64,000 nucleotides of DNA, taken from positions 59,858,001-59,922,000 of the forward strand of contig JAZBRS010000060.1 in NCBI GenBank assembly GCA_037176725.1, in the 5' to 3' direction. Positions 1 to 9,919 of this stretch are shown here, piece by piece; position 1 is the stretch's first letter; each line of letters starts with the position of its first letter. The DNA is from Posidonia oceanica. Lineage: Eukaryota; Streptophyta; Magnoliopsida; Alismatales; Posidoniaceae. Below the pieces are notes generated by a model. The model ran no database searches. It was not told the DNA's origin and saw nothing but the letters and a program-made list of their open reading frames with translations. The translations under genes and the position numbers were made by a program.

Positions 1-2059
1 CGTCACGCAAAACGAGCGAAAAACAAAGCAGCGCGCAAAACGAGATAAGAGAGCAAGAAGGTTCGCAAAACAGGACGAGAAAACAGAATGGTATGCAAAA
101 CGGGGCGAAGGAATAAAACCGGCACGCAAAACGAACGAGAAGGCAAGACAGTGCGCAAAACGAGACAAGAAAACAGATGGGCACGCAAAACGGAGCGAAA
201 ACGAGGGCGGGCACGCGAAACGGTGTCAAAACAGCGAAGCAAAAACCTCGAAAAAGCCATGCAAATGCGAGGATGCAGAAAGAGATTAAAAGGGGTCGAA
301 GGGGAGGCAAGACAACGTGTGTATAAGAACAAACGCTGTTTAGGGCCGCTCAGAGTAGGTGTGAAGACCTACTGAGGGGAGAAGGGGCAAATGGAGGGAT
401 TACCACCTCTTTGCGACTGTTTCCCACTAAACCGTTCCACGGTGTGTCTCGCATGCTGCCCAAAGCTCGCGATGCGATCGGATCGTGGAAAAAGGGGAAG
501 AAAGTCACATAAAGTGGCAAATCCAGGGAGAACGCAACACGAAACACACAGAGAAACGCGAAACGAGGATTTGAATAGACAAGTAGAAAGGGGAAGTCCT
601 ATTCTACATGCTCAAAGAGACAGAAAGCGAAAACAAGGAAAACTGTGCAAATGCCATGCAAATGAATGCAATGCAGGGGTTCAGGAGGACATACCAGGAA
701 ATCCGGGAGCCTGATCTGAAATCTGTCTGGTCTATGCTGAAGAGCGCTTCGCTGCGGTCGCTTGGGCAGCTCACTTGAGAAGATCCAACGGCCGGATTGG
801 AAGATATCGCAGCTCCAAGGCAGAAGGGCCAGAACAGAGGAGAAGAACAGATCTAGGTGTTCAGGAGGTCCTAGGGATGTGCAAAAAGGTCCTCCCAAGT
901 GAAAGGGAGCTAGAAGTACTAGTGTGTGCAGGGAGATGCTAAAATGCAAGACTAAATGAGTGCAGGATGCATGCAAAAGCAAGAAAAGCAAAGAGAAGTA
1001 ATTTGAGAAAAACCAGGAGTTCGGAAAGCATCTTGAAAAAGAAGAGGGGATAAAAGTGCAAATTTCCCAGAAAACAGGGTCCCAGGGAGGATTTTGAAAA
1101 CAGGGGAAGACAAGGATCTATTTGGCAAAAAAACTAGGCTCAGAAAGGTGTTTTGAAAAGAAGGTATGCTTTGAAAGAGATTTTGAAACCAAAAGGGGTC
1201 AGAGTGCAATTTTGAAAAAATCTAGGGTCTAAAATGCAAATTTTCCAGAAAACAAGGTCCTGGGGAGTCTGGGGGTACTAGTGGAAGGTCTGTATGAAAT
1301 TTGGTAGGCATAGGGGCTAAAATGCAATCTAGGGGCAAAATGGTCTTTTCACATGATTTTTAAAGCATGCAGGGACCTAAGTGTGATTTTGAAATCATGC
1401 AGGGGTTGGAAATGCAATTTAGTATGGAAAATATGCTCTGAAAATTAAATGACTGGACCACAGTGCAATTTCTGGAAAATATGGGGTTAAAAATGCAATG
1501 CAGTAAGTTAAAATGCATGCAGCACAGTTACTGTCCATTTAAAATGGACCTAACTGCAAATATGATAAAGTAGAGGGGCAAATATGCAATGCATTAACCA
1601 AAAATAAAAATCAGAACCTAAGTTTCTACAGTGCATGGACTTAAATGCAAAAATAGAAAAATGCAGGGGCTTGGAATGCAATGCAGTATGGAAAAATAAA
1701 AAAAATCCCAAGTTCTAACAGTGCATGGGACTTAAATGCAAAAATAAAAACATGCGAGGGGCCAGGATGCAATACAGTATGGTAAAATATGAGTAAATAA
1801 ATGAACTGACTTGGTACAGGACTTAAATGCAAAAAAGGAAAACAGGAGGACTAAACTGCAAAATATCATAACAGCACAGCACAGTAAATGGATCTACTTG
1901 CAAATATTGAAAAACATAAACAGATCGTGCAATTTAGCAAAGTATTTAATTAAAAATCAAGCAGAATAAACGAAATAAGGACTGGAATGCAAAAATGAGG
2001 AAACTTAGGACAGACATGCAATATTTACCCTAAAACTATATAAACTGAAAAATAAGTGA

Positions 2060-2092
2060 ACAGTGTTGATCGTCGACGGCGACGATCACTGT
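2060..2092 (-). repeat. LTR inverted repeat (stem-loop), left copy
   Basis: Arms GATCGTCG (2068-2075) and CGACGATC (2080-2087) flank a 4-base loop. Outer arms ACAGT and ACTGT lie at each side, with a three-base bulge. The solo LTR has a diverged hairpin at the matching place (about 56260-56297) with arms ACAGTGCT and AGCACTGT. The potential to fold is kept while the exact pairs change. The role is unknown. Confidence 0.6.
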
Positions 2093-2353
2093 AGCACGAA
2101 GCTTCCAGAGTTCATGCCGTCGACAGGGGAGGCTGAGGATGCGCGGGAAGGCGGAGAGCAGCGTCGGCGGTCGTCCGGAGCTCCGGGGGTCGACTGGAAC
2201 TCGCTCTGCTGGTCGGAATGTCCGGAGGAAAAGCAGCCGGCGCCGGAGAAGGAGGACTGTCCGGCGAGCTGAAGACGGAGCAGGAGGTCCGGAAAGCCTA
2301 TTCTAAAGGCTGGGGAAGCAAGAGAAGAAGGAGAGGAAGCTAGGGGAAGCAGT

Positions 2354-2360
2354 GATTACC
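2354..2360 (-). other. Splice-donor-like AG/GTAA site in the LTR
   Basis: The sense strand reads GGTAATC here. Matching GGTAA sites occur at 24449-24455 (right LTR), about 33531-33538 (element 2 LTR) and about 55992-55999 (solo LTR), all just after a conserved stretch ending CTCAGACGC or similar. Three diverged LTRs keep this motif. It could be a 5' splice site of a leader intron, or chance. No acceptor was identified with confidence. Confidence 0.2.
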
Positions 2361-5153
2361 TTTTCCCGCGCCTGAGTCGCTCCCCCGACGTCAGTGACTT
2401 CAGCTGTCGCCGGTGGAGGCCGCCTGGTTGCTGCAGGCGTTGCCGGCTGCCCGCGGAGGTTGGGATCACTTCAGGACGTCCCTCCGGTGCCTCCTGATCA
2501 ATCGGACCGAAGTTCTGCAGCTCAGGTAACGCTTTGGCTTTTCTGGGTTCAGAGGACGCTGCCGGAGGTCGAGGGAGGTGTCCGCTGCTCGTCGGCTTAG
2601 ATGGAGCATTCCGGGAGATTGCTGGAGGTGCGGGGAGTGGTTCTGGGTGGTTGAATTGTTTTTTTGGGAGGCTGTAGGTGGAGATTGGAAGTCGGCTGGT
2701 TTTCTGGTCAGTGAGTGGTGTAAGTGTTTGTGGTGGAGTATGGAAGCTGTGGTGAGCGGTTGGGTTCGAGGCCGAGGGCTTTAGAAAGGTGGAGGCCTGG
2801 TGAGTGACTGGGTGAAGTTTGGGGGGGAGTTGCGGGCTGGAGTGATGGGAATTGTGAGAGAAAGGAGCTGGGTTGCAGGTCTGGTGATCAGGGTGTTTCC
2901 GGGTGGTTTTAGGTGGTTTCAGTGGGTGGAATGGCCGGAGAATGAGGCTGGGAAATGGCTGGGTTTTGGGTGATCTTGAGGGAGCAATGGGGAGAAGTGT
3001 GGAGGCTTGGAGTGGTGTTGGGGGATTGGAAAAGGAAGAAGGATGCTCTGCTGATATTTTCAGAGAAGAAAAGAAGAAGACTGGATGGAGGGATCGGGCT
3101 CTGATGAGGGCTTCTCTCCGGGATGCCCAGAACTCACAAACACTCTCTTTTCCTCTCTCTTTTCACTCCGGAATTGGAAGAGGATCAGGGGAGGAGGAAG
3201 ATCGCACAGAAAGGAAAGAAAATTCGGATTTTGGTCTCTGGTCTGCTGGTGGTCTCTCGTTGCTCTCTCTTGCTCGCTCTCACTGCCAATTGAAGGTCGA
3301 TCTCTCCTCGATTGAAGGAAGGACGGGAAGCTTAAATCTAGTAGAGGAGAGGCTGCTGGCGCGCTGGGCGCGAGCTGAGAATTTCAAACTCGGCCGGCGG
3401 TTACTGCAGCAGATGGGACGGGGCGACCGATTCCGGAAAAGCTGCTGAGACGAAGGAGAGGCGGCGAGTTGCTGTAGAATGAAGTGACGGAGCTTCGAAT
3501 TTAAAAGGGGGAGGGAATCCTGTTGCTGCAGCTTCGTGGGAGAATCGGCCGGAGAAAAACGCAGAGGAAGATTGAGGAAGAAGAAGGGTGGGGAAGGCCG
3601 GACTGTGGGCCGAGAAAAAAAACGAAGAAATAAAAGAAAAAAGGAAACGGGCTGAATTGAGCCCAGTAAAGAAAAGAAAGAATAAAAAAGAAAAGTAAGA
3701 GAGAAGGAGAGGGTAGAATGGGGAAATAAGATAGGTAAAAATAAACTAAAAAATAAATAAAAATATTAGAAGAGTTGTACTGTAGATTAGGATTTTAATT
3801 AAGATTTTTAATGGTTATTTTGAGTTGATTAATGTGTTTTGGGCTTGATTAGGGTTTTAAAGCTTTGGTTTTGTTCTTAATTGGTTTTCACTTGATTAAA
3901 TGTTTGTTAAACCTTTTTTAAATTGTTTTAAAAATTGTATTTCCCTTGTTAGACACTTAGGATATTAATTAGGATTTTTCAGGATTTATTTCGTATTATT
4001 TTAGGGTTGGTTTTAGATTTTAAAGTTGTAGTCTTCTTAGGGTTTTTCTTTCTTAAGTCTTTTAAGTTATGTCTTGATTTTTTATTTAAGGAATTTTCTT
4101 GAAGTTTTTAGTAGGATTTTTTTGGTTTGATAGGGTGTTTTCGAGCTTTTCAGATGTGTTTTCTTTTCCTTTTTTTTTTTAATTAAGTTTTTACTTGTTT
4201 TTCTTATGTTCGTTAGGTTAAGTCTTTTGCCTTTCTTAATTACTTGTTCTAGTATTTGATTTTTTAATTCTTCTTTTTGGGTTTGTTTTTTAATTCCTCT
4301 GATGGGTTTTTACCTTTGGTGGGTTTTGATTTTATTTTAGCTTTTTCCTTGATTTTCCAGTGTTTTCTTTTGATTTGTTTTGCATTTTTTAGTTTGCATG
4401 TTTGGTTTTCTTTTTAGCTTGATTTAGTTAAGTTTAAGTTGTTAATTGCTTGTTTAATATTTTTTAATTGTTTTTCTTAGTGTACTGATTTGTTTGTTTT
4501 ATGTTTTGAGATTTTACAGATTTTTATGGGTTTTTGTGGATTTTTGCAAAAGGGAGAAAAGGAAAAGAGAAGGAGGAAAGAAATGGAAACAAAGGGAAAT
4601 AAAAGGGGAAAAGATAGGTTGGAGGAAAACGATTTTTAAAAATTCAGAAAAAGTGTTAAAAATAAAGTAAAAATCAGGATAAAATAGAGGAGGGATAGAA
4701 GCACAGAGGGGGCCCACAGCCAGACCCAAAAAAGGATGAGAAAGCGGGGAAAAAGGGAGATGATAATCAGGAGAGAGAGAGGAGAGAGAAAATGATAATC
4801 CCGGAGAGAGAAAAGGATAATTTGAGTGAATGGAGGTCTTAATGGTCTCGGAATTGGGTGAAAATTGGTGGGTGGGTAGTCTAGGTTTTGAAGTCTTGGG
4901 TCTGAAATTTTGGTTTGATTCTAAAGAGGTTTTGGAGGGGTTTCAAGGTATAGAAAAAGGGTAGTTTCACCTAAGTTTTCTAGGGTTTTTGGGAATGGGT
5001 CAGGCTTGGAAAATCCTAGGTTTTTGGGTAGGTTTGTTGAGTGGATAGTGGTGGGTTTTCCTATGGATTTTGGTTAGGTTTTGAGGTTGGGAAGGGGGGT
5101 AGAGGTTTAGGCCAAAATGGGCTGATTTTGAAGGGTTGAGAGGAGGGTTAGGG

Positions 5154-5162
5154 TTAGGGTTT
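5154..5162 (-). promoter_or_regulatory. Telobox-like motif in U3
   Basis: The sense strand reads AAACCCTAA followed by two more CCCTAA-like units (about 5146-5163). The same motif is at 27250-27258 in the other LTR of element 1 and at 30906-30914 in element 2; the solo LTR has a one-base variant. In plants teloboxes bind Myb-type and Polycomb-recruiting factors. Function here is inferred only. Confidence 0.35.
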
Positions 5163-5233
5163 GGTTGGGGTTTGATCCAGCAATCAACCAGAGGGCTCCA
5201 AGGGTCTAGGCCTGCCAAGATGGGGTGTCAACA

Positions 5234-5247
5234 GATGCCCCTCCCTG
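5234..5247 (-). other. Polypurine tract (PPT) of element 1
   Basis: Directly before the 3' LTR the sense strand reads AGGGAGGGGCATC, then TGTTGACACC. A purine tract at this place is the usual primer for plus-strand DNA synthesis. The same sequence precedes the LTR of element 2 at 30815-30827. Confidence 0.85.
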
Positions 5248-5781
5248 AGCGAGGGCAAGCGGAGCGCGGCCGCTGCTCAGGGTTGACAAGACACCCCATC
5301 TGACCGGCGGGAGCAGCGGGTTGCTATGGGCGTGAGCTACTTATTCGGCGGATGCACCGAAGATCGTAGCCCGTTGCCGCAATGCAAAATGCCAGTGCAG
5401 ATGGATGCTGTGCTATGTGTATGTATGCTGATGCGAGTGCAATGCAAGAGTTAGTATAAAAGTTAGTGCAGCTAGAAGAAAATGCTAATGCTGTGCAAGT
5501 GATACTGATGATGCTAAAATGGCATGCAGTGCTAGCTAAGAAAGTGCAGAGATGATGCAAGAAAATGGTAAAAAGGCGCGATGTGGTGCAAACGTCTGGC
5601 AGGGAGGGCAGACTTGCACGACAAAGCGAAGGAAAACAGGGTGCAGCTGGTCCCCGCCCGGGGAGCAAGCTAGCAGGAAAGAAGGGCGCGAGGGGAGAGA
5701 GGCCAACTCTCCCATCGCAGAAAGGGGGTGCGTGATCTCGTCTTCCTGGGACAAGGTCACGCCGAAAAGGAGAAAAAAAAC
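5248..5781 (-). other. Element 1 non-coding segment between PPT and repeats
   Basis: No coding region is supported. The stretch matches element 2 at about 30255-30811 in opposite orientation. It contains an imperfect hairpin next to the PPT and short repeated ATGC/TGCAA words at 5390-5530. Nothing else is recognised. Confidence 0.5.
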
Positions 5782-6780
5782 GATAAGGTGACGGGCTTAT
5801 CGTCCGGATAGTTTACGGTCCTATCAACCGGGAGCGACAGTTTACGGTCCTGTCAACCGGAGCAGTTGTGAGTGATAGTTACTGGATATCAGCCGTATAA
5901 CATGGTTGTGGGTGATAGTTTAGGAGTATCAGCCTAACGACAGTTTACGGTCCTGTCAACCGGTGGATAGTTTACAGACCTATCAACTGGAGGATAGTTT
6001 ACAGTCCTATCAACTGGAAACCCACAAACCATGAGTGATAGTTACTGGATATCAGCCGTATAACGCAATGCCGGATAGTTTACAGTCTATCATCTGGAAC
6101 GACAGTTTACGGTCCTGTCAACCGGCGGATAGTTTACAGTCCTATCAACTGGAGGATAGTTTACAGTCCTATCAACTGGAAACAGCATTGCGAGGGACAG
6201 TTACTGGATGTCAGCCGTATAACATCATTGCGCGTGGTAGTTTACAGTCCTACCAACTGGTGGATAGTTTACAGTCCCATCAACTGGAGCGACAGTTTAC
6301 GGTCCTGTCAACCGGCGGATAGTTTACAGACCTATCAACTGGAAACGCGCAATGATGAGGGATAGTTACTGGATATCAGCCGTATAATGCAATTGCGGGT
6401 GATAGTTTAGGAGTATCAGCCTAACGACAGTTTACGGTCCTGTCAACCGGTGGATAGTTTACAGACCTATCAACTGGAGGATAGTTTACAGTCCTATCAA
6501 CTGGAAACCGCAATTGCAAGGGACAGTTACTGGATGTCAGCCGTATAACGTAATTGCACGCGGTAGTTTACAGTCCTACCAACTGGAGCGACAGTTTACG
6601 GTCCTGTCAACCGGTGGATAGTTTACAGACCTATCAACTGGAAAAGTGCAATTACGAGGGACAGTTACTGGATGTCAGCCGTATAACACAACTGCGGGCC
6701 AACCATGGATCGGCCAGAAGATAGTTTAGGTTATCAGCCTGAGAGTGATTGATTGTTGATAGTTTCGGATATCAGCCTAG
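5782..6780 (-). repeat. Pseudoknot-forming tandem repeats, family PK-A
   Basis: About 25 units of 25-30 bp, most reading on plus GATAG-TTTACAGTC-CTATC-AACTGG or close variants. Stem B pairs GATAG with CTATC. Variants GACAG/CTGTC (5836-5854) and GGTAG/CTACC (6236-6254, 6562-6580) change both arms together. A second, crossing stem A pairs CAGT with ACTG or, in other units, CGGT with ACCG; both arms again change together. GATAG units occur with either stem A, so the two stems vary independently. On the sense strand the order is A, 1-nt loop, B, 1-nt loop, A', 4-nt TAAA loop, B', a classic H-type pseudoknot geometry. Interspersed units carry GATA/TATC or GACA/TGTC stems. A few units (for example the CCCATC arm near 6275) are mismatched. 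Confidence 0.8.
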
Positions 6781-7655
6781 CACGAGTGATTGATTGATTG
6801 ATAAGAGGGGGCAAGATCATGATGAGAATGATAAGATATCGGACTTATCGGCCGGCAAAGAGGGGATGAGGTAATGATGAGAAATTAATCTAAAGAGGGG
6901 ATGAGATCATGATGAGAAATTAAGCTAAAGAGGGGGGTGAGATCATGATGAGAAATTAAGCTAAAGAGGGGATGAGATCATGATGAGAAATTAAGCTAAA
7001 GAGGGGATGAGATCATGATGAGAAATTAATCTAAAGAGGGAGATGAGATCATGATGAGAAATTAAGCTAAAGAGGGGGGTGAGATCATGATGAGAAATTA
7101 AGCTAAAGAGGGGATGAGATCATGATGAGAAATTAAGCTAAAGAGGGGATGAGATCATGATGAGAAATTAATCTAAAGAGGGAGATGAGATCATGATGAG
7201 AAATTAAGCTAAAGAGGGGGGTGAGATTATGATGAAAAATTAGGCTAAAGAGGGGGGGGAGATCATGATGAGAAATTAATCTAAAGAGGGGATGAGATCA
7301 TGATGAGAAATTAAGCTAAAGAGGGGACGAGATCATGATGAGAAATTAAGCTAAAGAGGGGATGAGATCATGATGAGAAATTAAGCTAAAGAGGGGATGA
7401 GATCATGATGAGAAATTAAGCTAAAGAGGGGGGGAAGATCATGATGAGAAATTAAGCTAAAGAGGGGGTGAGATCATGATAAGAATGATAAGATATCGGA
7501 CTTATCGGCCGGCAAAGAAGGGGTAAGGGAATGATGAGAATGATAAGATATCGGACTTATCGGCCGGCAAAGAAGGGGTAAGGGAATGATGAGAATGATA
7601 AGATATCGGACTTATCGGCCGGCAAAGAAGGGGTAAGGGAATGATGAGAAGAAAC
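6781..7655 (-). repeat. 35-bp tandem repeat block with GATAAG hairpin units
   Basis: From about 6880 to 7475 a unit of about 35 bp, with core AAAGAGGGGATGAGATCATG on plus, is repeated about 17 times with small length changes in the G run. At 6829, 7487, 7544 and 7601 lies another unit carrying GATAAG (7487-7492) and CTTATC (7501-7506) plus a crossing CGG (7497-7499)/CCG (7509-7511) pair. This is the same pseudoknot layout as in family PK-A and in the satellite. Element 2 carries the same block inverted at 28560-29310. Confidence 0.85.
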
Positions 7656-7658
7656 CAT

Positions 7659-7753
7659 CCCTATGACGCCAGGAACGTCATAGGGGAAAGGGGGAGAGAA
7701 TGATACCGTGGGGCGATCAAAAGATGCCCCTGGTGTCGGGATGACACCAGGGG
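7659..7753 (-). repeat. Two long perfect stem-loops in the 3' region
   Basis: First stem-loop: ten-base arms 7659-7668 and 7676-7685 (CCCTATGACG / CGTCATAGGG) with a 7-base loop. Second: eleven-base arms 7727-7737 and 7743-7753 (CCCCTGGTGTC / GACACCAGGGG) with a 5-base loop. Both recur in element 2 (28544-28568 and 28475-28501), where substitutions keep pairing as Watson-Crick or G-U. Confidence 0.8.
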
Positions 7754-7792
7754 TTGGCCAGCGCATCCATGGCATCGAAAGCAGAGAGTGAT

Positions 7793-8268
7793 GACAAGAG
7801 TGTCGTGCTTGTCAGACGAGTAGTTTGGGGTACCAGCCCGCAAGGGATTCAGCTGAGGGCGATCAGCTGGGGACTCAACTGGGGTGACCAGCCGAGAAGA
7901 GTGTTAGGTTGACGGACCTTTCGCCGAGCAGTTTGGGGTGCCAGCCCGCGGGGATGATGATCCAGCTGGGGCGACCAACTGGGGACGATCAACCGAGAAG
8001 GGGACTCAGCTGGGGATGATCAGCTGGGGATGATACCACCGGGCGACCAAAAGATGCCCCTGGTATCAGGATGATACCAGGGGATGGTCGGTACGCCCCT
8101 GGCATCAGGATGCAAGGACAGATAGGCGAGTGGATGGATGATAGGTTGACGGACCCATCGCCGAGCAGTTTGGGGTGCCAGCCCACGAGGGACTCAGCTG
8201 AGGATGAACAGCTGAGGAGGATAACAGGTTGACGGACCTTTCGCCGGGCAGTTTGGGGTGCCAGCCCG
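7793..8268 (-). repeat. Pseudoknot-forming repeats, family PK-B
   Basis: The first unit (7793-7819) pairs GACAAG with CTTGTC and, crossing it, TCGT with ACGA. Next units pair GGG with CCC across a B stem that changes in both arms: AGTA/TACC at 7819-7839, AGCA/TGCC at 7927-7947, GGCA/TGCC at 8247-8267. The loop lengths are the same as in PK-A (2, 1 and 4 nt on the sense strand). Between them lie CAGCTG/GATCAGCTG words and a further perfect 11-bp stem-loop at 8057-8083 (CCCCTGGTATC / GATACCAGGGG), which differs from the one at 7727 by a compensated base pair. Confidence 0.75.
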
Positions 8269-8581
8269 CAGAGGATGGTGGTCCAGCTGGGGGCGACCAA
8301 CCGGGGATGCCGGACAGCGGAGCTGAGTGTCGCGGGCCTGCAGATGCTCTGGGCTCCGGATTGGGTGCTGAGGACTTCGCCGCGCTGGGATGTCTGCAAG
8401 CCTGATTAGAGGGCCCAAGATAATGATGATGATGATATGCAATGCAGCAAAGAGTCTTGATGTGCAAGCAGAAAGCAGAAACAGTTTTTATTGATATGAT
8501 CTTGATAAGTACAATGCCTGAGGCAGGCCAGAAAAGCACAGCACAAACTGAAAGAAGACCACATGATGGTCGCACAAGGGC
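8269..8581 (-). other. Short 3' untranslated stretch after the extra ORF
   Basis: Non-coding stretch between the extra ORF stop and the PK-B repeats; it matches element 2 at about 27980-28290. A small ATG/ATC-rich run lies at 8420-8445. No other structure was recognised. Confidence 0.5.
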
Positions 8582-9919
8582 CTAGTCAACCCGGGCCTTC
8601 TTCGGCTGCCTGGAGTCGGGGAACAAGGGGCCGCCTGGCGGGACTTCAGTGATTGGCCAGAGCTGTCGGACTTCCGCTTCATAATCAGAAGTGCATCCAG
8701 TACCTCTCACGGCTGCAACGTCTGTAGATTGGACCCCATGCTGCATCAGACTAGCAAGCTTCTTGGTTGGGGCAGTGGTGCTGAGAGGATAAGTCTGTAG
8801 AAGCTCGGGCGCTGTACTGTCGATGAAGGCGCCCTGCTGGAAGCCGAACTGGCGCATGACCCTGATTGGATGGTACTCTACGCCTGCTGTGAAGCCTGGA
8901 AGAATGATCAGCCGCGTGTCACGCGCGCTGAAGAAGATTGTGAATGGCTCTGCTGCAGAGGGAATGATGCGCCAGATCACAGCGTCGTCGGTCAATGCTG
9001 ACAGCCTCTCGTATTCGTCTTTGACGCTCTTGTCTGTTCTGGTACAGGCGCTACTGCAGTAGGCTTCGAAGGCGTGCACTTGAGGGCGCAGGAAGTCCAT
9101 TTCTAAGTGCGCGATCAGCCAGACTTGTATAAGTGCTCCGCAACCGTGGAAGTGGCGGCAGCGATGAGAAATGCGGTCCAGCCCGCGATAAGTCTCTGCC
9201 AAGAGAACTGGTGCCAGGTCTATATGCTGGGTCACCACAGCTAGTGCAATCTCTGCAACTTCGATGGCCACTGTCAGTCGGCCATGAGTAAAGATTAGTT
9301 CGCCCAGAAAGCGGATGACGAATCCTCGGAGCCACAGCTCATCTCCGAGGTCAGCACGCTTGTTCAAGATATCATCAAAGTGTGCAAGGCGAAGCATAGG
9401 CTCTTGTCCACTGGTGCAGATTAGCTTTTGTTGGCAGGCTTGAGTGGAGAGTCCAGTCAGCTGGTTCAGGACTTGGAGATATCCGTCGCGCCTCATGAAG
9501 ACAGGCGGCCCCAAGATCTTTGAAAAGCCGCAGATCCGACGCACCTCTTCCAGTGTAGGTGTCAGTTCAGTCTTGTTGAAGCGGAAGACATGATGTGCCG
9601 GCTTCCAGAACCTCGCGGCGACACACAGAAGGTGGCGGCTGACCTCCACATCAGCAGCCTTTAGCAGCTTAGTTGGTATGCCCCACAGGCGCAACTTTCC
9701 ACAGTCTTGTAGAGTGAGCCTGCTGATCCATTCTCGCAGGGTTTCCGAGCAGTGTGCGGGAGTCAACAGAGTAGGAAAACCCATTGCACTGGTTGCAGAA
9801 GACAGGCTGATTGCTGCTAGGCTTGAGGTACCTGCTATCAATAAATAGTCAGATCTCGCAGGCATATAATCTTTGACAACAAGCAGGAGCTGAGACTGAA
9901 AATGTAGTTCCATATGCAT
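8582..9919 (-). CDS. Extra retrotransposon ORF, plant-mobile-domain-like protein
   Basis: A 445-codon ORF in the same sense as gag-pol, lying between pol and the 3' repeats. It has none of the gag, protease, RT or integrase motifs. The region with RFWKP (W105), followed by a basic/aromatic stretch and TPTLEE (about residues 119-124), resembles the start of the plant mobile domain (PMD, aminotransferase-like) and related DUF families often carried by plant transposons. A second conserved-looking part is around R356 (YHPIRVMRQFGFQQ). The start is uncertain: M1, M3, or M46 (9784), where the PMD-like part begins; a pyrimidine-rich CAG just upstream of M46 could be a splice acceptor. The C-terminal 215 codons are kept in frame in element 2 with only scattered, mostly mild substitutions, which suggests selection for protein. 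Exact function is unknown. The Ogre extra ORF lies before gag; this one lies after pol. Confidence 0.75.
   Translation of the reverse strand: MHMELHFQSQLLLVVKDYMPARSDYLLIAGTSSLAAISLSSATSAMGFPTLLTPAHCSETLREWISRLTLQDCGKLRLWGIPTKLLKAADVEVSRHLLCVAARFWKPAHHVFRFNKTELTPTLEEVRRICGFSKILGPPVFMRRDGYLQVLNQLTGLSTQACQQKLICTSGQEPMLRLAHFDDILNKRADLGDELWLRGFVIRFLGELIFTHGRLTVAIEVAEIALAVVTQHIDLAPVLLAETYRGLDRISHRCRHFHGCGALIQVWLIAHLEMDFLRPQVHAFEAYCSSACTRTDKSVKDEYERLSALTDDAVIWRIIPSAAEPFTIFFSARDTRLIILPGFTAGVEYHPIRVMRQFGFQQGAFIDSTAPELLQTYPLSTTAPTKKLASLMQHGVQSTDVAAVRGTGCTSDYEAEVRQLWPITEVPPGGPLFPDSRQPKKARVD

Larger units (their letters stand above)
1..5233 (-). repeat. 3' LTR of element 1 (truncated by window edge)
   Basis: This stretch repeats at 22096-27329 with an almost constant offset of 22095-22096 bp. 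On the sense strand the LTR begins TGTTGACACC at 5233 and runs off the left edge. Against the other LTR I count by eye about two dozen substitutions over 5.2 kb, mostly C/T and G/A, plus small indels in homopolymers. No ORF in it looks protein-coding; the short open frames are noise. Within it are a telobox-like stretch near the U3 end (about 5150), an inverted repeat (2060-2092), and a cluster of short degenerate repeats with the motif GCAAAACGAG (1-230). Confidence 0.96.

Noticed and set aside
2903..3448. 181-codon frame in the LTR (also at 24998-25543)
   Set aside because: Low-complexity composition, not recognisable as a protein, and not kept as a frame in the element 2 or solo LTR copies.
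5782..6780. Miniature inverted-repeat transposons
   Set aside because: Units are too short and tandem, share a phase, and have no target duplications. They recur at the same position in element 2.
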